From CAZYVD01 sp964651045 (GTDB lineage: Bacteria; Zhuqueibacterota; QNDG01; DSAB01), in the NCBI GenBank assembly GCA_964651045.1, contig CAZYVD010000028.1:1-31843 (forward strand): DNA of 31,843 nucleotides, written 5' to 3'. The notes under the pieces were generated by a model. That model was not told the origin of the DNA and made no database searches. It worked only from the letters and a program-made list of their open reading frames with translations. Every line of letters begins with the position of its first letter. The first letter of the stretch is position 1. The translations under genes were made by a program, and so were the position numbers. Positions 8,715-16,855 of this stretch are shown here, one piece after another.

Positions 8715-9156
8715 TAAAAATTTGAAGATCTTGGTCATTCATGGCCCCAATTTGAATCTTCTTGGTGAACGCGAGCCTGAAATATATGGCAGTCTTACGC
8801 TTTGTGAATTGGACAAAATTATAAGAGAACATGCCCTGAAGAGCGGAGTAGATGTTCGTATATTTCAGTCGAATCATGAAGGTGAGATAATAGATTTCAT
8901 TCATGAAAATCGAAATTGGGCCAAGGGTATTGTGATTAATCCTGCGTCACTTACACACTACTCCTATTCTCTAAGGGATGCACTTGCAGCAGTAAATCTT
9001 CCTGTTGTGGAGGTACATCTATCCGATATAAAGAAAAGAGAAGAGTTTCGCAGGATTTCGGTCATCGAACCAGTTGTTGTTAAGCAGATCAGTGGATTCG
9101 GATGGAGGAGTTATATAAAGGGTATGGAATTATTGATTGATGTGCTTAAAAGTTAA
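8701..9156 (+). CDS. aroQ: Type II 3-dehydroquinate dehydratase
   Basis: Dehydrates 3-dehydroquinate to 3-dehydroshikimate by the type II (dodecameric, anti-elimination) mechanism. 151 residues from ATG 8701, the normal size; a longer frame to 8653 lies within aroB and is not needed. Motifs: HGPNLNLLGEREPEIYG (loop with catalytic Tyr), FQSNHEGEIIDFIHE, INPASLTHYSYSLRDAL (substrate-binding Asn, catalytic His), and EVHLSDIKKREEFR. HLSD replaces the more common HLSN; the change is conservative. The start overlaps aroB by 14 bases. It is the last gene of the aro operon; 54 bases separate it from the convergent next gene and no clear terminator hairpin is visible there. Confidence 0.95.
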   Translation: MSGNSKNLKILVIHGPNLNLLGEREPEIYGSLTLCELDKIIREHALKSGVDVRIFQSNHEGEIIDFIHENRNWAKGIVINPASLTHYSYSLRDALAAVNLPVVEVHLSDIKKREEFRRISVIEPVVVKQISGFGWRSYIKGMELLIDVLKS

Positions 9157-9210
9157 TGTGTATGCCTGCAATGATGTCCTTGTTATATGAAGATGTGTTC
9201 TTTATTAGAT

Positions 9211-9726
9211 TCATTTAAATGGTTGTATATCCACAGGTAACCCTACTCTCATAAAGAATCTTGCAAAGGCTTGGGATAAATGTTCTCTATATGGTGGAAG
9301 CAGACGTAATCTTTGACCTTTTTTTCTTATTAATTCTGTAAGAAATCCAAAAGGAACACTATAAACACTGCGGAAATCAACTACTAAATACTCCTTTTCA
9401 AAACCTTTTATTTCACATCCATTTAAAAGATGATAACCTGGTAAATATCCTCGTCTTAATGATTCCTTCATCTTGGGATTTTTATAAGATGGATTTCTAT
9501 TTTCAAATATGCTCAAGGGCCAGATTGGACAAACAAGTACAAGTTCGAGTTTTTTGTTAATAAGGTCGCAAGATTGACTCATAATTATTACATCATATTC
9601 AATGACCTCAACTTTAATCTTATCTTTAATTGTAGATGGTGGAATTATAAGTGAACAAGAGTCAATAATATCTCCTTGAAAAAGCTCCTCGCCTTTAGCA
9701 ATTTCGTACCAAGGATAATCTTTCAT
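9211..9726 (-). CDS. Hypothetical 'SQSCDL' protein of TIGR04255-like cassette
   Basis: 171 residues, soluble, no signal peptide or membrane segment. I do not recognise a characterised family. Notable features are a short N-terminal stretch with GEELFQGDIID, the motif IIMSQSCDLINKK near residue 47 in the middle of a beta-rich region, VLVCPIWPL near 64, and a basic C-terminal helix (YREHLSQAFARFFMRVGLP). The SQSCDL strand and its following charged residues suggest a small beta-barrel-like fold with one conserved cysteine; this is inference. ATG 9726 is preceded by GGTGGAG at good spacing. It lies 45 bases downstream of the 130-residue gene and is probably the last gene of a three-gene transcript running away from the HMGL aldolase. 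It is convergent with aroQ. Confidence 0.72.
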   Translation of the reverse strand: MKDYPWYEIAKGEELFQGDIIDSCSLIIPPSTIKDKIKVEVIEYDVIIMSQSCDLINKKLELVLVCPIWPLSIFENRNPSYKNPKMKESLRRGYLPGYHLLNGCEIKGFEKEYLVVDFRSVYSVPFGFLTELIRKKGQRLRLLPPYREHLSQAFARFFMRVGLPVDIQPFK

Positions 9727-9771
9727 AATATTTCACTCCACCTTTAAAAATAGAAATTCATCAGATTCAGA

Positions 9772-10164
9772 TCATGTAGGTTCTCCTCTTTTGATATTTT
9801 TTACTAATACATGAATTTCATATTTCTTTTTGGGCGGCATTTTTACCACAAAATCATTTTCCACCATCTCTAAAGCAATATCTTCTTCGGAAATAATTTC
9901 AGTGACTTTCTCTTTTTCTACTTCTTCAATTGATGCTGTCTCGCTTTTTATCTCAAAACGTGGCCAAATTGAAGATAGATCGTTCTCTAGTACAGATATT
10001 AAGCTAAATGATCGTTTAATATTTTTTTGTTTTAAATTAGATAGGATATTGAGTGGAAACTCTGCTATATCAATCTCATCCATACTGGTACTTGGACTGG
10101 AAAGATATTGTGTGGGATAATACTGACTGGTAACCTCTTGCGTTGTTATTAGCTGATATGTCAT
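9772..10164 (-). CDS. Hypothetical small acidic protein, middle gene of cassette
   Basis: 130 residues, not recognised. The first 45 residues are Ser/Thr/Gln-rich (QLITTQEVTSQYYPTQYLSS), the middle is acidic (EEVEKEKVTEIISEEDIA), and the end is basic with a beta pattern (MPPKKKYEIHVLVKNIKRG). No membrane segment. Its ATG overlaps the stop of the upstream TIGR04255-like gene by 4 bases (ATGA), which is strong evidence for co-translation and a shared job. A low-complexity, partly disordered protein beside a larger partner could be an antitoxin or adaptor, but the sequence itself does not show that. Confidence 0.68.
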   Translation of the reverse strand: MTYQLITTQEVTSQYYPTQYLSSPSTSMDEIDIAEFPLNILSNLKQKNIKRSFSLISVLENDLSSIWPRFEIKSETASIEEVEKEKVTEIISEEDIALEMVENDFVVKMPPKKKYEIHVLVKNIKRGEPT

Positions 10165-10934
10165 TCAAACCTCCTCATTAATTTACCCTCTATCATCTTG
10201 AAAAACCAGTCATCTGTCAAATTATGTGCATCGGTGATCCATGTTTTAATTTGCTCTTTGATTTTAGGTGAATGCTCACCAACTGACTGAACTTGTGTCT
10301 CCCATATCAAAGCATCTTTATTTTTTCTTTTCCCCCGTACAAATCTTAAATGTATTGCTCCTTTGGGTTTTGTCGCAGGAAAAGAAAATCTCAAATCAAA
10401 ACCCAATGGTAAGTCTTCAACGCCCGTTTCTTTAAAAAGTTTTTCATAGATGTCTATTTGTATTTTCAGATTTCTACTCAAAAAGGAGAAAATGTTATCT
10501 TTCTCATAATCAAAATTAACTGCGTCTATATATCTAAGCATTGCCCAGCTTATTTTTAAATCAGTTTCTGCATTAGGATATGCATCAAAAAGTACTTCTA
10601 CCAGATGGTATAATCTCTTTTCAAAATCTTTCCAAATATATCCTTCTGTATCATTTAAGGTAATAATACCTTGGCCTATTTGAATAAGGGGCCATTTATC
10701 CTTATCTTTGCGAAAACGGTGTTGAACAACATATCCAGCGATTTCGTCAGGAATAGTTGAAGTAGGTAATGGCTCATGAAAGGGATATCGGTCCTTGACC
10801 CTATCATATAATCTACCGATTAATATTTTATAATGAGGGTCTATCTTCATCCCTGAGGCTGGCTCTTGTAGCTCCCATCGCAGTTCAAATATTGCCTCCA
10901 CTAGAGGTTTATTTTTTAGCATCTTTCTTTCCAT
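10161..10934 (-). CDS. TIGR04255-like protein
   Basis: 257 residues. The N-terminal pattern NKPLVEAIFELRWEL and the later KDRYPFHEP and LIQIGQGIITLNDTEGYIW blocks match my recollection of the TIGR04255 family, sporadically distributed proteins of unknown function. The C-terminal half has LPLGFDLRFSFPATKPKGAIHLRF. ATG 10934 is chosen because GGAGG (plus-strand 10943-10947) lies 8 bases before it; another in-frame ATG at 10949 would have a purine run only 3 bases away. It is the first gene of the three-gene cassette, sharing a 4-base overlap with the next. No enzyme active site is evident. Biological role not established. Confidence 0.75.
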   Translation of the reverse strand: MERKMLKNKPLVEAIFELRWELQEPASGMKIDPHYKILIGRLYDRVKDRYPFHEPLPTSTIPDEIAGYVVQHRFRKDKDKWPLIQIGQGIITLNDTEGYIWKDFEKRLYHLVEVLFDAYPNAETDLKISWAMLRYIDAVNFDYEKDNIFSFLSRNLKIQIDIYEKLFKETGVEDLPLGFDLRFSFPATKPKGAIHLRFVRGKRKNKDALIWETQVQSVGEHSPKIKEQIKTWITDAHNLTDDWFFKMIEGKLMRRFE

Positions 10935-10942
10935 CTCTTCTA

Positions 10943-10947
10943 CCTCC
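10943..10947 (-). promoter_or_regulatory. Shine-Dalgarno deciding the TIGR04255-like start
   Basis: GGAGG on the minus strand with 8 bases to ATG 10934. It selects that ATG over the upstream in-frame ATG at 10949, whose own codon it partly overlaps. Confidence 0.6.
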
Positions 10948-11012
10948 ATATTCTCCCATATTTTATTAAAGATGCCATTTCATACAACAATAAAATCTAT
11001 TGCCTGCCCCTT

Positions 11013-11966
11013 TCAATTCCCCATTATGTTTTTATAAAATTCGATTATCTTATATTTATTGCTACTACTGAGCCAGTCACATGCATCCTTAGGGTGTTTG
11101 TTTAATATACCTGACAGCATGTATGGAATGTGGTAGCCCCAGTCGATATTTTCTCTTAATTTTAAAATCTTTTCTTCAATAACTTCAAGTAAAGGCAACA
11201 GATCATAGCGCTCACTCCGTAGATATCCTATCAGCAATTCGATTGGACAATTTCCTGCTCCTCTTCCCAATCCATATAGAGTTCCATCAATGCAGTCTAT
11301 TCCGAGTCGTATTACTTCTATTGAGTTTGCAAATGCAAGCTGCTGGTTGTTGTGAAAGTGTACACCGATTTTTTTGTTTGTAAGGTGTTTTTTATACATA
11401 TCGAACAATCTATTTACATCTTCTGGATACAGAGCACCGAAACTATCAACAATATATACCATCTCAACACTTGTTTCCGACTCTATCTTTTTCAGAGTAT
11501 ATTCAATATCTTTTGTTGTTTCTCTTGATATTGCCATTATGTTGATACTGCACATGTATCCCTTTTCTGAGGCATTGTTTGCAAGTCGTACTGCTTTGTC
11601 GATGTCTTTTACGTATGTAGCTATGCGGATGAGGTCGACAACAGACTCAGATTTTGGGATTATATCTTCGGCTTCTGCTTTGTGTGCATCCTGCATTATC
11701 GATATTTTAGTGTTTCTCTTTTCAATGCTATTTACTGTCTTTCTTAGAGTATTCTCTTCACAGAATCTCCACGGGCCGTACTCTTCAGTTGAAAATATCT
11801 TCTTGCTGTTGCGGTATCCAAGTTCGATGTAATCTATTCCTGCTTCACATGCAGCCCTGTATACTGCTCTGACAGTATCGATTGGAAAGTCAGATTTGTT
11901 TGTAAGTCCTCCATCACGGATCGTACAATCCAGAACCTCAAGTTTTGCATCATTTAACTTATTCAA
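11013..11966 (-). CDS. DRE-TIM (HMGL-like) aldolase
   Basis: 317 residues. The N-terminal LDCTIRDGG (Asp13, Arg17, Asp18) is the signature of DRE-TIM metallolyases such as HMG-CoA lyase, homocitrate synthase and 4-hydroxy-2-oxovalerate aldolase; GVHFHNNQQLAFAN supplies the second metal-binding pair, His203 and His205. GRGAGNCPIELL near residue 255 matches the C-terminal glycine loop of the family. The protein lacks the regulatory domain of isopropylmalate or homocitrate synthases and is nearer the oxovalerate-aldolase-like branch often seen in polysaccharide or natural-product clusters; substrate unknown. The start is TTG 11966, supported by AGGAG five bases upstream; it overlaps the preceding TPR gene by 8 bases, so it is the last gene of that operon. 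Confidence 0.85.
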   Translation of the reverse strand: MNKLNDAKLEVLDCTIRDGGLTNKSDFPIDTVRAVYRAACEAGIDYIELGYRNSKKIFSTEEYGPWRFCEENTLRKTVNSIEKRNTKISIMQDAHKAEAEDIIPKSESVVDLIRIATYVKDIDKAVRLANNASEKGYMCSINIMAISRETTKDIEYTLKKIESETSVEMVYIVDSFGALYPEDVNRLFDMYKKHLTNKKIGVHFHNNQQLAFANSIEVIRLGIDCIDGTLYGLGRGAGNCPIELLIGYLRSERYDLLPLLEVIEEKILKLRENIDWGYHIPYMLSGILNKHPKDACDWLSSSNKYKIIEFYKNIMGN

Positions 11967-14772
11967 TTCGGCTCCTAAGTTCTTTTATTTTTTCTCTCAG
12001 TTTTGTCTCTTCTGGTTTGAGCTCAAGTGCCTTTTCAAAAGCATTTATGGCTCCCTGAATATTCCCTACTTTTAAATATGAATTGCCGAGCATTATATAA
12101 CCATCCACATAGCCTGGTCTGAGTGCAATGCCCTTTTTAAGATATTCTATTGCCTCTCCTGCCTTACCCTTCTGTTCTGATAATAGATCTCCCAACATGA
12201 AACATGCTCTTGAGTCTTTTGGATTGATATCTACTACCTTCTTGAATTCTTCGATTGCTCTTTTTTTGTCTCCCTTTTTTGTATATAACTGCCCGAGATT
12301 GATGTGAGCATAGATGTTGTTTGGCGATGTTGAGAGTATCTTAAGGAACTCCTCCTCAGCCCTGTTGAAATCACCCTTTTCCATGTAGATTCTTCCGAGA
12401 TAGATGCGCGAGAATAGATTTCCAGGCTTGACCTTTAACACGGTCTGAAACTCTTTTATTGCTGATTCATAATCTTTCATCTCTGCATAGAGCTCCCCGA
12501 GTTCGATATGTGGGGAGACGTCTTCTGGCTTCAATTCAATAAACTTTTTAAAACTCTTCTCTGCATTCTCAAATTCTTTTAGTATCTTATAAATTCTTCC
12601 AAGATTGAAGATTGCATCTGTATTCTCAGGCTCGATCTTGATTACTGATAAGAACTCTTTTTTGGCATTTTCGTAATTTTTTACTTTGATATAAATACTT
12701 CCCATATTGAAATGAACACCGACCCTGATCTTTGTGTCTTCTGGATTTGAATCGAGTGCGGCCTGATATTCGATGGCTGCATCCCTGAGCCTGCCTTTCA
12801 GATTATATATGCTTCCTAGATCATAATGAGCCTCTGCATCTTTTGGATTTAAGCGAATGACGGTCTTGAATTCTTTCTCTGCCTTGTCGTATTCGTTCTT
12901 TGTAAAGTATAATTTTCCAAGATCCTTATGAATGATCGGACTGTTGGGATCTATTTTTAGAAGCATCTTAAACTCCCTTTCGGCCTTGACATAATCCTTT
13001 TGTTTTGCATAGAGGGTCGCAAGGCCGTAGAGGGAATACCTGTTTTCAGGATTTATCTTCAATGCTTTCAGATATTCTTCCTCAGCCCTGTCAAACATTC
13101 GAAACTGTTCGTAAATTCTTCCACTTCTGAAGTAGTTATAGTCGTTGAGAAATCTCTCATGGATTTTTCGTTTGGCATCGGCTCTTATATTTACAAATTC
13201 TGGAATGTTTGCTCCTCTTGGTTCATTTAGAGGAGTAAAATTGTGCAGTAGTACGGGTGGTGTATCGTTTCCATCCTCATCGATGTGTGTTAGAAAGAGC
13301 TGAGTGTTTGGTGTAAATACCTTTGAAGAGAATACAAGCCATCTGCCATTTGGCGACCAGCTGTGCCATGAGTTCATTCTTTCTGTATTGCAATTCATCA
13401 GCCTTGCCTCGCCTCCCTCTGCAGGTATGATGTAGAGTTTTGCATCGGGCTGAAGAAGCATGAAACTGTGAGCCCTGGTGAAGACGATCCATTTTCCGTC
13501 AGGAGATACTGCCGGGAAATAGTTGCTCATCCCGTTGTGGGAGGCCCCGGGTATTGGCTCTGGCTTACCTCCCTTGCCATTGTTAAATGGTACTCTATAT
13601 AGACTGTAACAGAATGTATTTGGGCTCTGCTGTGGTTCTTCGAGATATTTTTCTTCTCCAAGTACTTCTATTGACTCTTCCTTGTTTAGTATTATTCCCT
13701 TATTTTCATTTTTTGATTTTAGCTTTACGGCTTTGTTTCTCGCAAATATTACATATTTCTCATCAGGAGTCCATCTTGCGTTGGCCTGAACAAATTCGGG
13801 GTTGTCTGCTCCAGGCAGAGCATGGATTTCTCCAGTGTATCTATCATAATAGCCGATTATGCCCATGACAGGGAAGAATATCTGTGAGAAGAGTATGTTT
13901 CTTCTTGGAAGAAAGACAGATCTGTCTCTTATTCCTGCAAGAACGTATCTTCCTGAAGGGGATACTCTTGGAAGCATACCAAATGTTGGGACATTCTTGT
14001 CAAAATCGCTCCAGCTTATTAATTTATCTCTGGATATAATTGTATTTTCCTCAAATGATGTTATCACATAGGCACCTTTGTCATTTCCAATATCAACATC
14101 CATTCCGAGTATTTTACCGTCTCTAGAAAATGAGTGGCAGTTTCCACATACCGGCAGATTTGTCAGAACAACAGGCGGCATCTTATCGGATGATATATTG
14201 CCGAGTCTCCATTTGATTTTATCGACATTTTTTAGTGCTACACTGAAAGGCAGCGGCACATCCCGATAGTATATTTGTGCGTTTACCGAATCCTTTGAGG
14301 TGATTATTGAGATCGTCTTTCTGTCGAGTACTTTGTTTATACCTGCAATCTTTCTTATTGAAGCCACAGTGAGTCTTGCCTCTTTTTCCATTGATCGTCT
14401 TTTTATCGATTCCCAAAGGATTTTGTCTGGTATCCATTTTTTCTCATCAACTTCAACTATCACAGGGTCTTCGTTGTCTTTGAAATCGATGGTTATGCGC
14501 CACTTTACACTATTTTTGTTTGTATCTTCCCACCAGATTATGGGGGCAGTTATCTCGGGTGGGAAGCATGAGCCGTTGAATGGATATATTATCGACAGTT
14601 CTCCAGACCCTTTTGATAGGAATTTTGAGCCGAATATGGAGAGGAGTATAACAGCACAGGTCGAGGTTATTACTATGATGCCAATCTTCAGTGATTTGGT
14701 AAGGGATGAGTTTTTCTGCATATTTGTCTTCTTTTTGTTTACGTTTTTTCTCTTGCCTTGAGAAGCTGACAT
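11959..14772 (-). CDS. Membrane-anchored CxxCH / PD40 propeller / TPR protein, third paralogue
   Basis: 937 residues from ATG 14772, which lies 16 bases after the previous stop; the longer frame to 14868 would overlap that gene by 80 bases. Order of parts: basic cytoplasmic N-terminus (1-28), one transmembrane helix (about 29-47), a beta domain, a c-type heme motif VCGNCH with Cys209, Cys212 and His213, then PD40/TolB blades (VSPSGRYVLA, WTPDEKYVIFAR, VSPDGKWIVFTR, WSPNGRWLVFSS), then about eleven TPR units to the C-terminus. The anchor orientation puts heme motif, propeller and TPRs outside the cytoplasm, where c-type heme attachment occurs. It is a diverged relative of the two genes upstream, with a much longer TPR tail. 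Its end overlaps the aldolase gene. A redox or heme-linked sensing or scaffolding role is inference. Confidence 0.85.
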   Translation of the reverse strand: MSASQGKRKNVNKKKTNMQKNSSLTKSLKIGIIVITSTCAVILLSIFGSKFLSKGSGELSIIYPFNGSCFPPEITAPIIWWEDTNKNSVKWRITIDFKDNEDPVIVEVDEKKWIPDKILWESIKRRSMEKEARLTVASIRKIAGINKVLDRKTISIITSKDSVNAQIYYRDVPLPFSVALKNVDKIKWRLGNISSDKMPPVVLTNLPVCGNCHSFSRDGKILGMDVDIGNDKGAYVITSFEENTIISRDKLISWSDFDKNVPTFGMLPRVSPSGRYVLAGIRDRSVFLPRRNILFSQIFFPVMGIIGYYDRYTGEIHALPGADNPEFVQANARWTPDEKYVIFARNKAVKLKSKNENKGIILNKEESIEVLGEEKYLEEPQQSPNTFCYSLYRVPFNNGKGGKPEPIPGASHNGMSNYFPAVSPDGKWIVFTRAHSFMLLQPDAKLYIIPAEGGEARLMNCNTERMNSWHSWSPNGRWLVFSSKVFTPNTQLFLTHIDEDGNDTPPVLLHNFTPLNEPRGANIPEFVNIRADAKRKIHERFLNDYNYFRSGRIYEQFRMFDRAEEEYLKALKINPENRYSLYGLATLYAKQKDYVKAEREFKMLLKIDPNSPIIHKDLGKLYFTKNEYDKAEKEFKTVIRLNPKDAEAHYDLGSIYNLKGRLRDAAIEYQAALDSNPEDTKIRVGVHFNMGSIYIKVKNYENAKKEFLSVIKIEPENTDAIFNLGRIYKILKEFENAEKSFKKFIELKPEDVSPHIELGELYAEMKDYESAIKEFQTVLKVKPGNLFSRIYLGRIYMEKGDFNRAEEEFLKILSTSPNNIYAHINLGQLYTKKGDKKRAIEEFKKVVDINPKDSRACFMLGDLLSEQKGKAGEAIEYLKKGIALRPGYVDGYIMLGNSYLKVGNIQGAINAFEKALELKPEETKLREKIKELRSRIE
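11972..11976 (-). promoter_or_regulatory. Shine-Dalgarno supporting a TTG start
   Basis: AGGAG on the minus strand, 5 bases before TTG 11966 of the DRE-TIM aldolase. It lies inside the last codons of the upstream gene. No in-frame ATG occurs close enough to replace the TTG without removing the catalytic LDCTIRDGG motif. Confidence 0.6.
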
Positions 14773-14788
14773 GGAGAAGTCCCTCTTT

Positions 14789-16834
14789 TTATTTTGACAT
14801 CTTTTTATTAAGGTTTTTAATAAAACTTTGAGGTACATTGCCACCCAATTTTTTACATTTTTTGACATCTTTTAATGCGCTTTCATAATTTCCCAGTATA
14901 TAATGTGCAAGGGCACGGTTGAAATATGTCATTGCGTCTTGTGGGTCGAGCTTTATACTTTTATTAAAGTCTCCCAATGCCTCATTTACCTTTCTCTTTT
15001 GAAGCCTTGCCAGTCCTCTGAGGGAATATGCCTTGGGATAGTTTCTATCCATTTCTATTGCTTTGTTTGCATATTCAAGTACCTTTTCCCAGTTCTTTGT
15101 CTTTCCGAGAAATATTCCGCACTTAACAAATGAGTATGGGTCATTTGGAGGAGATACCTTCATTGCTCTCTGGAAGAGTTTGATTGCGTCTTCTCTGTCG
15201 CCGAGGTCAAACTTCAGGTTTGCCATTCTAACAAGATAGATTGAGCTGTCTGAGAATGCATCAACGATTCTTTTGAATCTGGCTGGATCGATGTTTACAA
15301 ACTCGGGTATGTTTGCAGCACGCTCGGGCTCAAGAAAACGGTCGAGCAAAACAGGCGGCGTGTCATTGCCGTGCTCGTCTATGTGGGTCAGATAGAGCTG
15401 AGTATATGGGCCCTCCTCCTTGGATGAAAAAACAAGCCACCTTCCGCTTGGAGACCAACTGTGCCATGAGTTCATGTTCGATGTGTTGCAACTCATCTTC
15501 CTCGGAATACCACCCTCAGCAGGCATTATGTAAAGCTTACTGTCAGGCTGAAGAAGCATGAAATTTTTTGCCTTACAAAAAACAAGCCACCTGCCGTCAG
15601 GCGAGATGCGAGGAAAATAGTTGCTCATACCATTATTAGATGCACCCCTGATCGGCTCAGCCCTGCCACCCCTGCCTCCATTGAAGGGTATGCGGTAGAG
15701 ATCATATTTGAAATCACGCCTGCCCTCTATGAACTCCATAGCAAACTCAGTACCTATCACAGGAGCATTTAACTGCTCAAGCTTCTCGTTGCGATAAGCA
15801 GGAGCACGAGCAAACACTATGTATTTACCATCAGGACTCCACGTGGGATTGCTCTGAACATAGTCTCTATTATCAGCACCAGGAAGAGCCCAGAACCTCT
15901 TCTTCTCTATGTCATAAACTACAAGAATACCCTTTATAGGGAAAAAAAGCTGAGAGTACTCTATGTCGTCCTTGGGAACAAAGATCGAACGATCCTTTAC
16001 AGTGCTTATGGCATAACGACCATCAGGAGAAATCTGGGAAAGAAGACCAAAGGTAAGCTCCCTGTCCTCACGCCTGTAATCACTCCAGGTTATTATCTTG
16101 TCCATAGAAAGAACTATCTCCCCCTCTACCCTGGCAATGGCATAAGAACCCTTGTCGTTGGCATAATCCACATCCATCCCAAGTACACGACCATCACTGG
16201 AAAAAGAGTGACAGTTGCCGCAAACAGGTATATTGCCAAATACAACAGGCGGAATCTCATCAGAACTCACCTGGCCAAGACGCCAGCGGATCAACTCAAG
16301 ATTCTTGTAGGCATATATGAAAGGAAGTGGAACATCACGATAAATAATCGGCGCCTTGACCGAATCCATAGAAGTCGAAAATGATACACTCTGATGTGAA
16401 AGACGCCTCGTTATGAACCCAGCCCTCACTATCCCCTCAACTGTTATCCTACCACTGCTGTTAAGAGTTCGCCTCTTTATCCTCTCCCATAAAGCTCTGA
16501 CAGGCCTGTATCGAGGCGACTTTGTCTTGAAAATAAATGGATCACTGCCATCGGAAAACTCAATTCTCAACTCCCACATACCAACTCCCCTGTTGCTGTC
16601 TTTCCACTTTATTGTAGGAGAAGATATGTCGGGTGGAAATAGTGTACCATCTTGAGGATAGAGTATGGTAAGAGTGCCGTTCTGCTTGATTAATAACTTG
16701 GGTATTGTGACTGCTGCAGTAATTACAATAAATAATGCCATCACTGTTATGACAAGACCCTTAACAGATATCGAAGACCTGGATCTAACCCCTCCTCCAG
16801 ATGAACCCCTGTCTCTTCTATTACCTTTAGCCAT
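14789..16834 (-). CDS. Membrane-anchored CxxCH / PD40 propeller / TPR protein, second copy
   Basis: 681 residues. Basic glycine/serine/arginine N-terminus, one transmembrane helix at about residues 26-48, a beta domain, heme motif VCGNCH (Cys205, Cys208, His209), PD40 blades at about 269, 332, 410 and 460 (ISPDGRYAIS, WSPDGKYIVFAR, ISPDGRWLVFCK, WSPSGRWLVFSS), and about four TPR units from residue 533. The first 568 residues are identical to those of the upstream copy; from the second TPR onward the two differ at most positions. AGAGGAG lies 7 bases before the ATG and is shared with the other copy. It begins 21 bases after that copy's stop. The extracytoplasmic heme/propeller role is inferred as for the third paralogue. 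Confidence 0.87.
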   Translation of the reverse strand: MAKGNRRDRGSSGGGVRSRSSISVKGLVITVMALFIVITAAVTIPKLLIKQNGTLTILYPQDGTLFPPDISSPTIKWKDSNRGVGMWELRIEFSDGSDPFIFKTKSPRYRPVRALWERIKRRTLNSSGRITVEGIVRAGFITRRLSHQSVSFSTSMDSVKAPIIYRDVPLPFIYAYKNLELIRWRLGQVSSDEIPPVVFGNIPVCGNCHSFSSDGRVLGMDVDYANDKGSYAIARVEGEIVLSMDKIITWSDYRREDRELTFGLLSQISPDGRYAISTVKDRSIFVPKDDIEYSQLFFPIKGILVVYDIEKKRFWALPGADNRDYVQSNPTWSPDGKYIVFARAPAYRNEKLEQLNAPVIGTEFAMEFIEGRRDFKYDLYRIPFNGGRGGRAEPIRGASNNGMSNYFPRISPDGRWLVFCKAKNFMLLQPDSKLYIMPAEGGIPRKMSCNTSNMNSWHSWSPSGRWLVFSSKEEGPYTQLYLTHIDEHGNDTPPVLLDRFLEPERAANIPEFVNIDPARFKRIVDAFSDSSIYLVRMANLKFDLGDREDAIKLFQRAMKVSPPNDPYSFVKCGIFLGKTKNWEKVLEYANKAIEMDRNYPKAYSLRGLARLQKRKVNEALGDFNKSIKLDPQDAMTYFNRALAHYILGNYESALKDVKKCKKLGGNVPQSFIKNLNKKMSK

Positions 16835-16850
16835 TACGATACTCCTCTAA
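15130..16850 (-). repeat. Near-identical duplicate block, copy 2
   Basis: 1721 bp repeated at 17212-18932 with a constant offset of 2082 bases. Comparing the two by eye I see one difference, A at 15143 against G at 17225 on the plus strand. The block spans the ribosome binding site, start codon, and codons 1 to about 568 of the heme/propeller gene, and ends at the junction of TPR 1 and TPR 2. Confidence 0.95.
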
Positions 16851-16855
16851 ATAAA

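Noticed and set aside
9157..9210. Terminator between the convergent aroQ and 171-residue genes
   Set aside because: No stable hairpin with a U-run can be seen in these 54 bases.
14773..14868. N-terminal extension of the third heme/propeller gene
   Set aside because: It would overlap the upstream gene by 80 bases; the ATG at 14772 begins the basic and transmembrane N-terminus seen in the paralogues and has GAGGG upstream.
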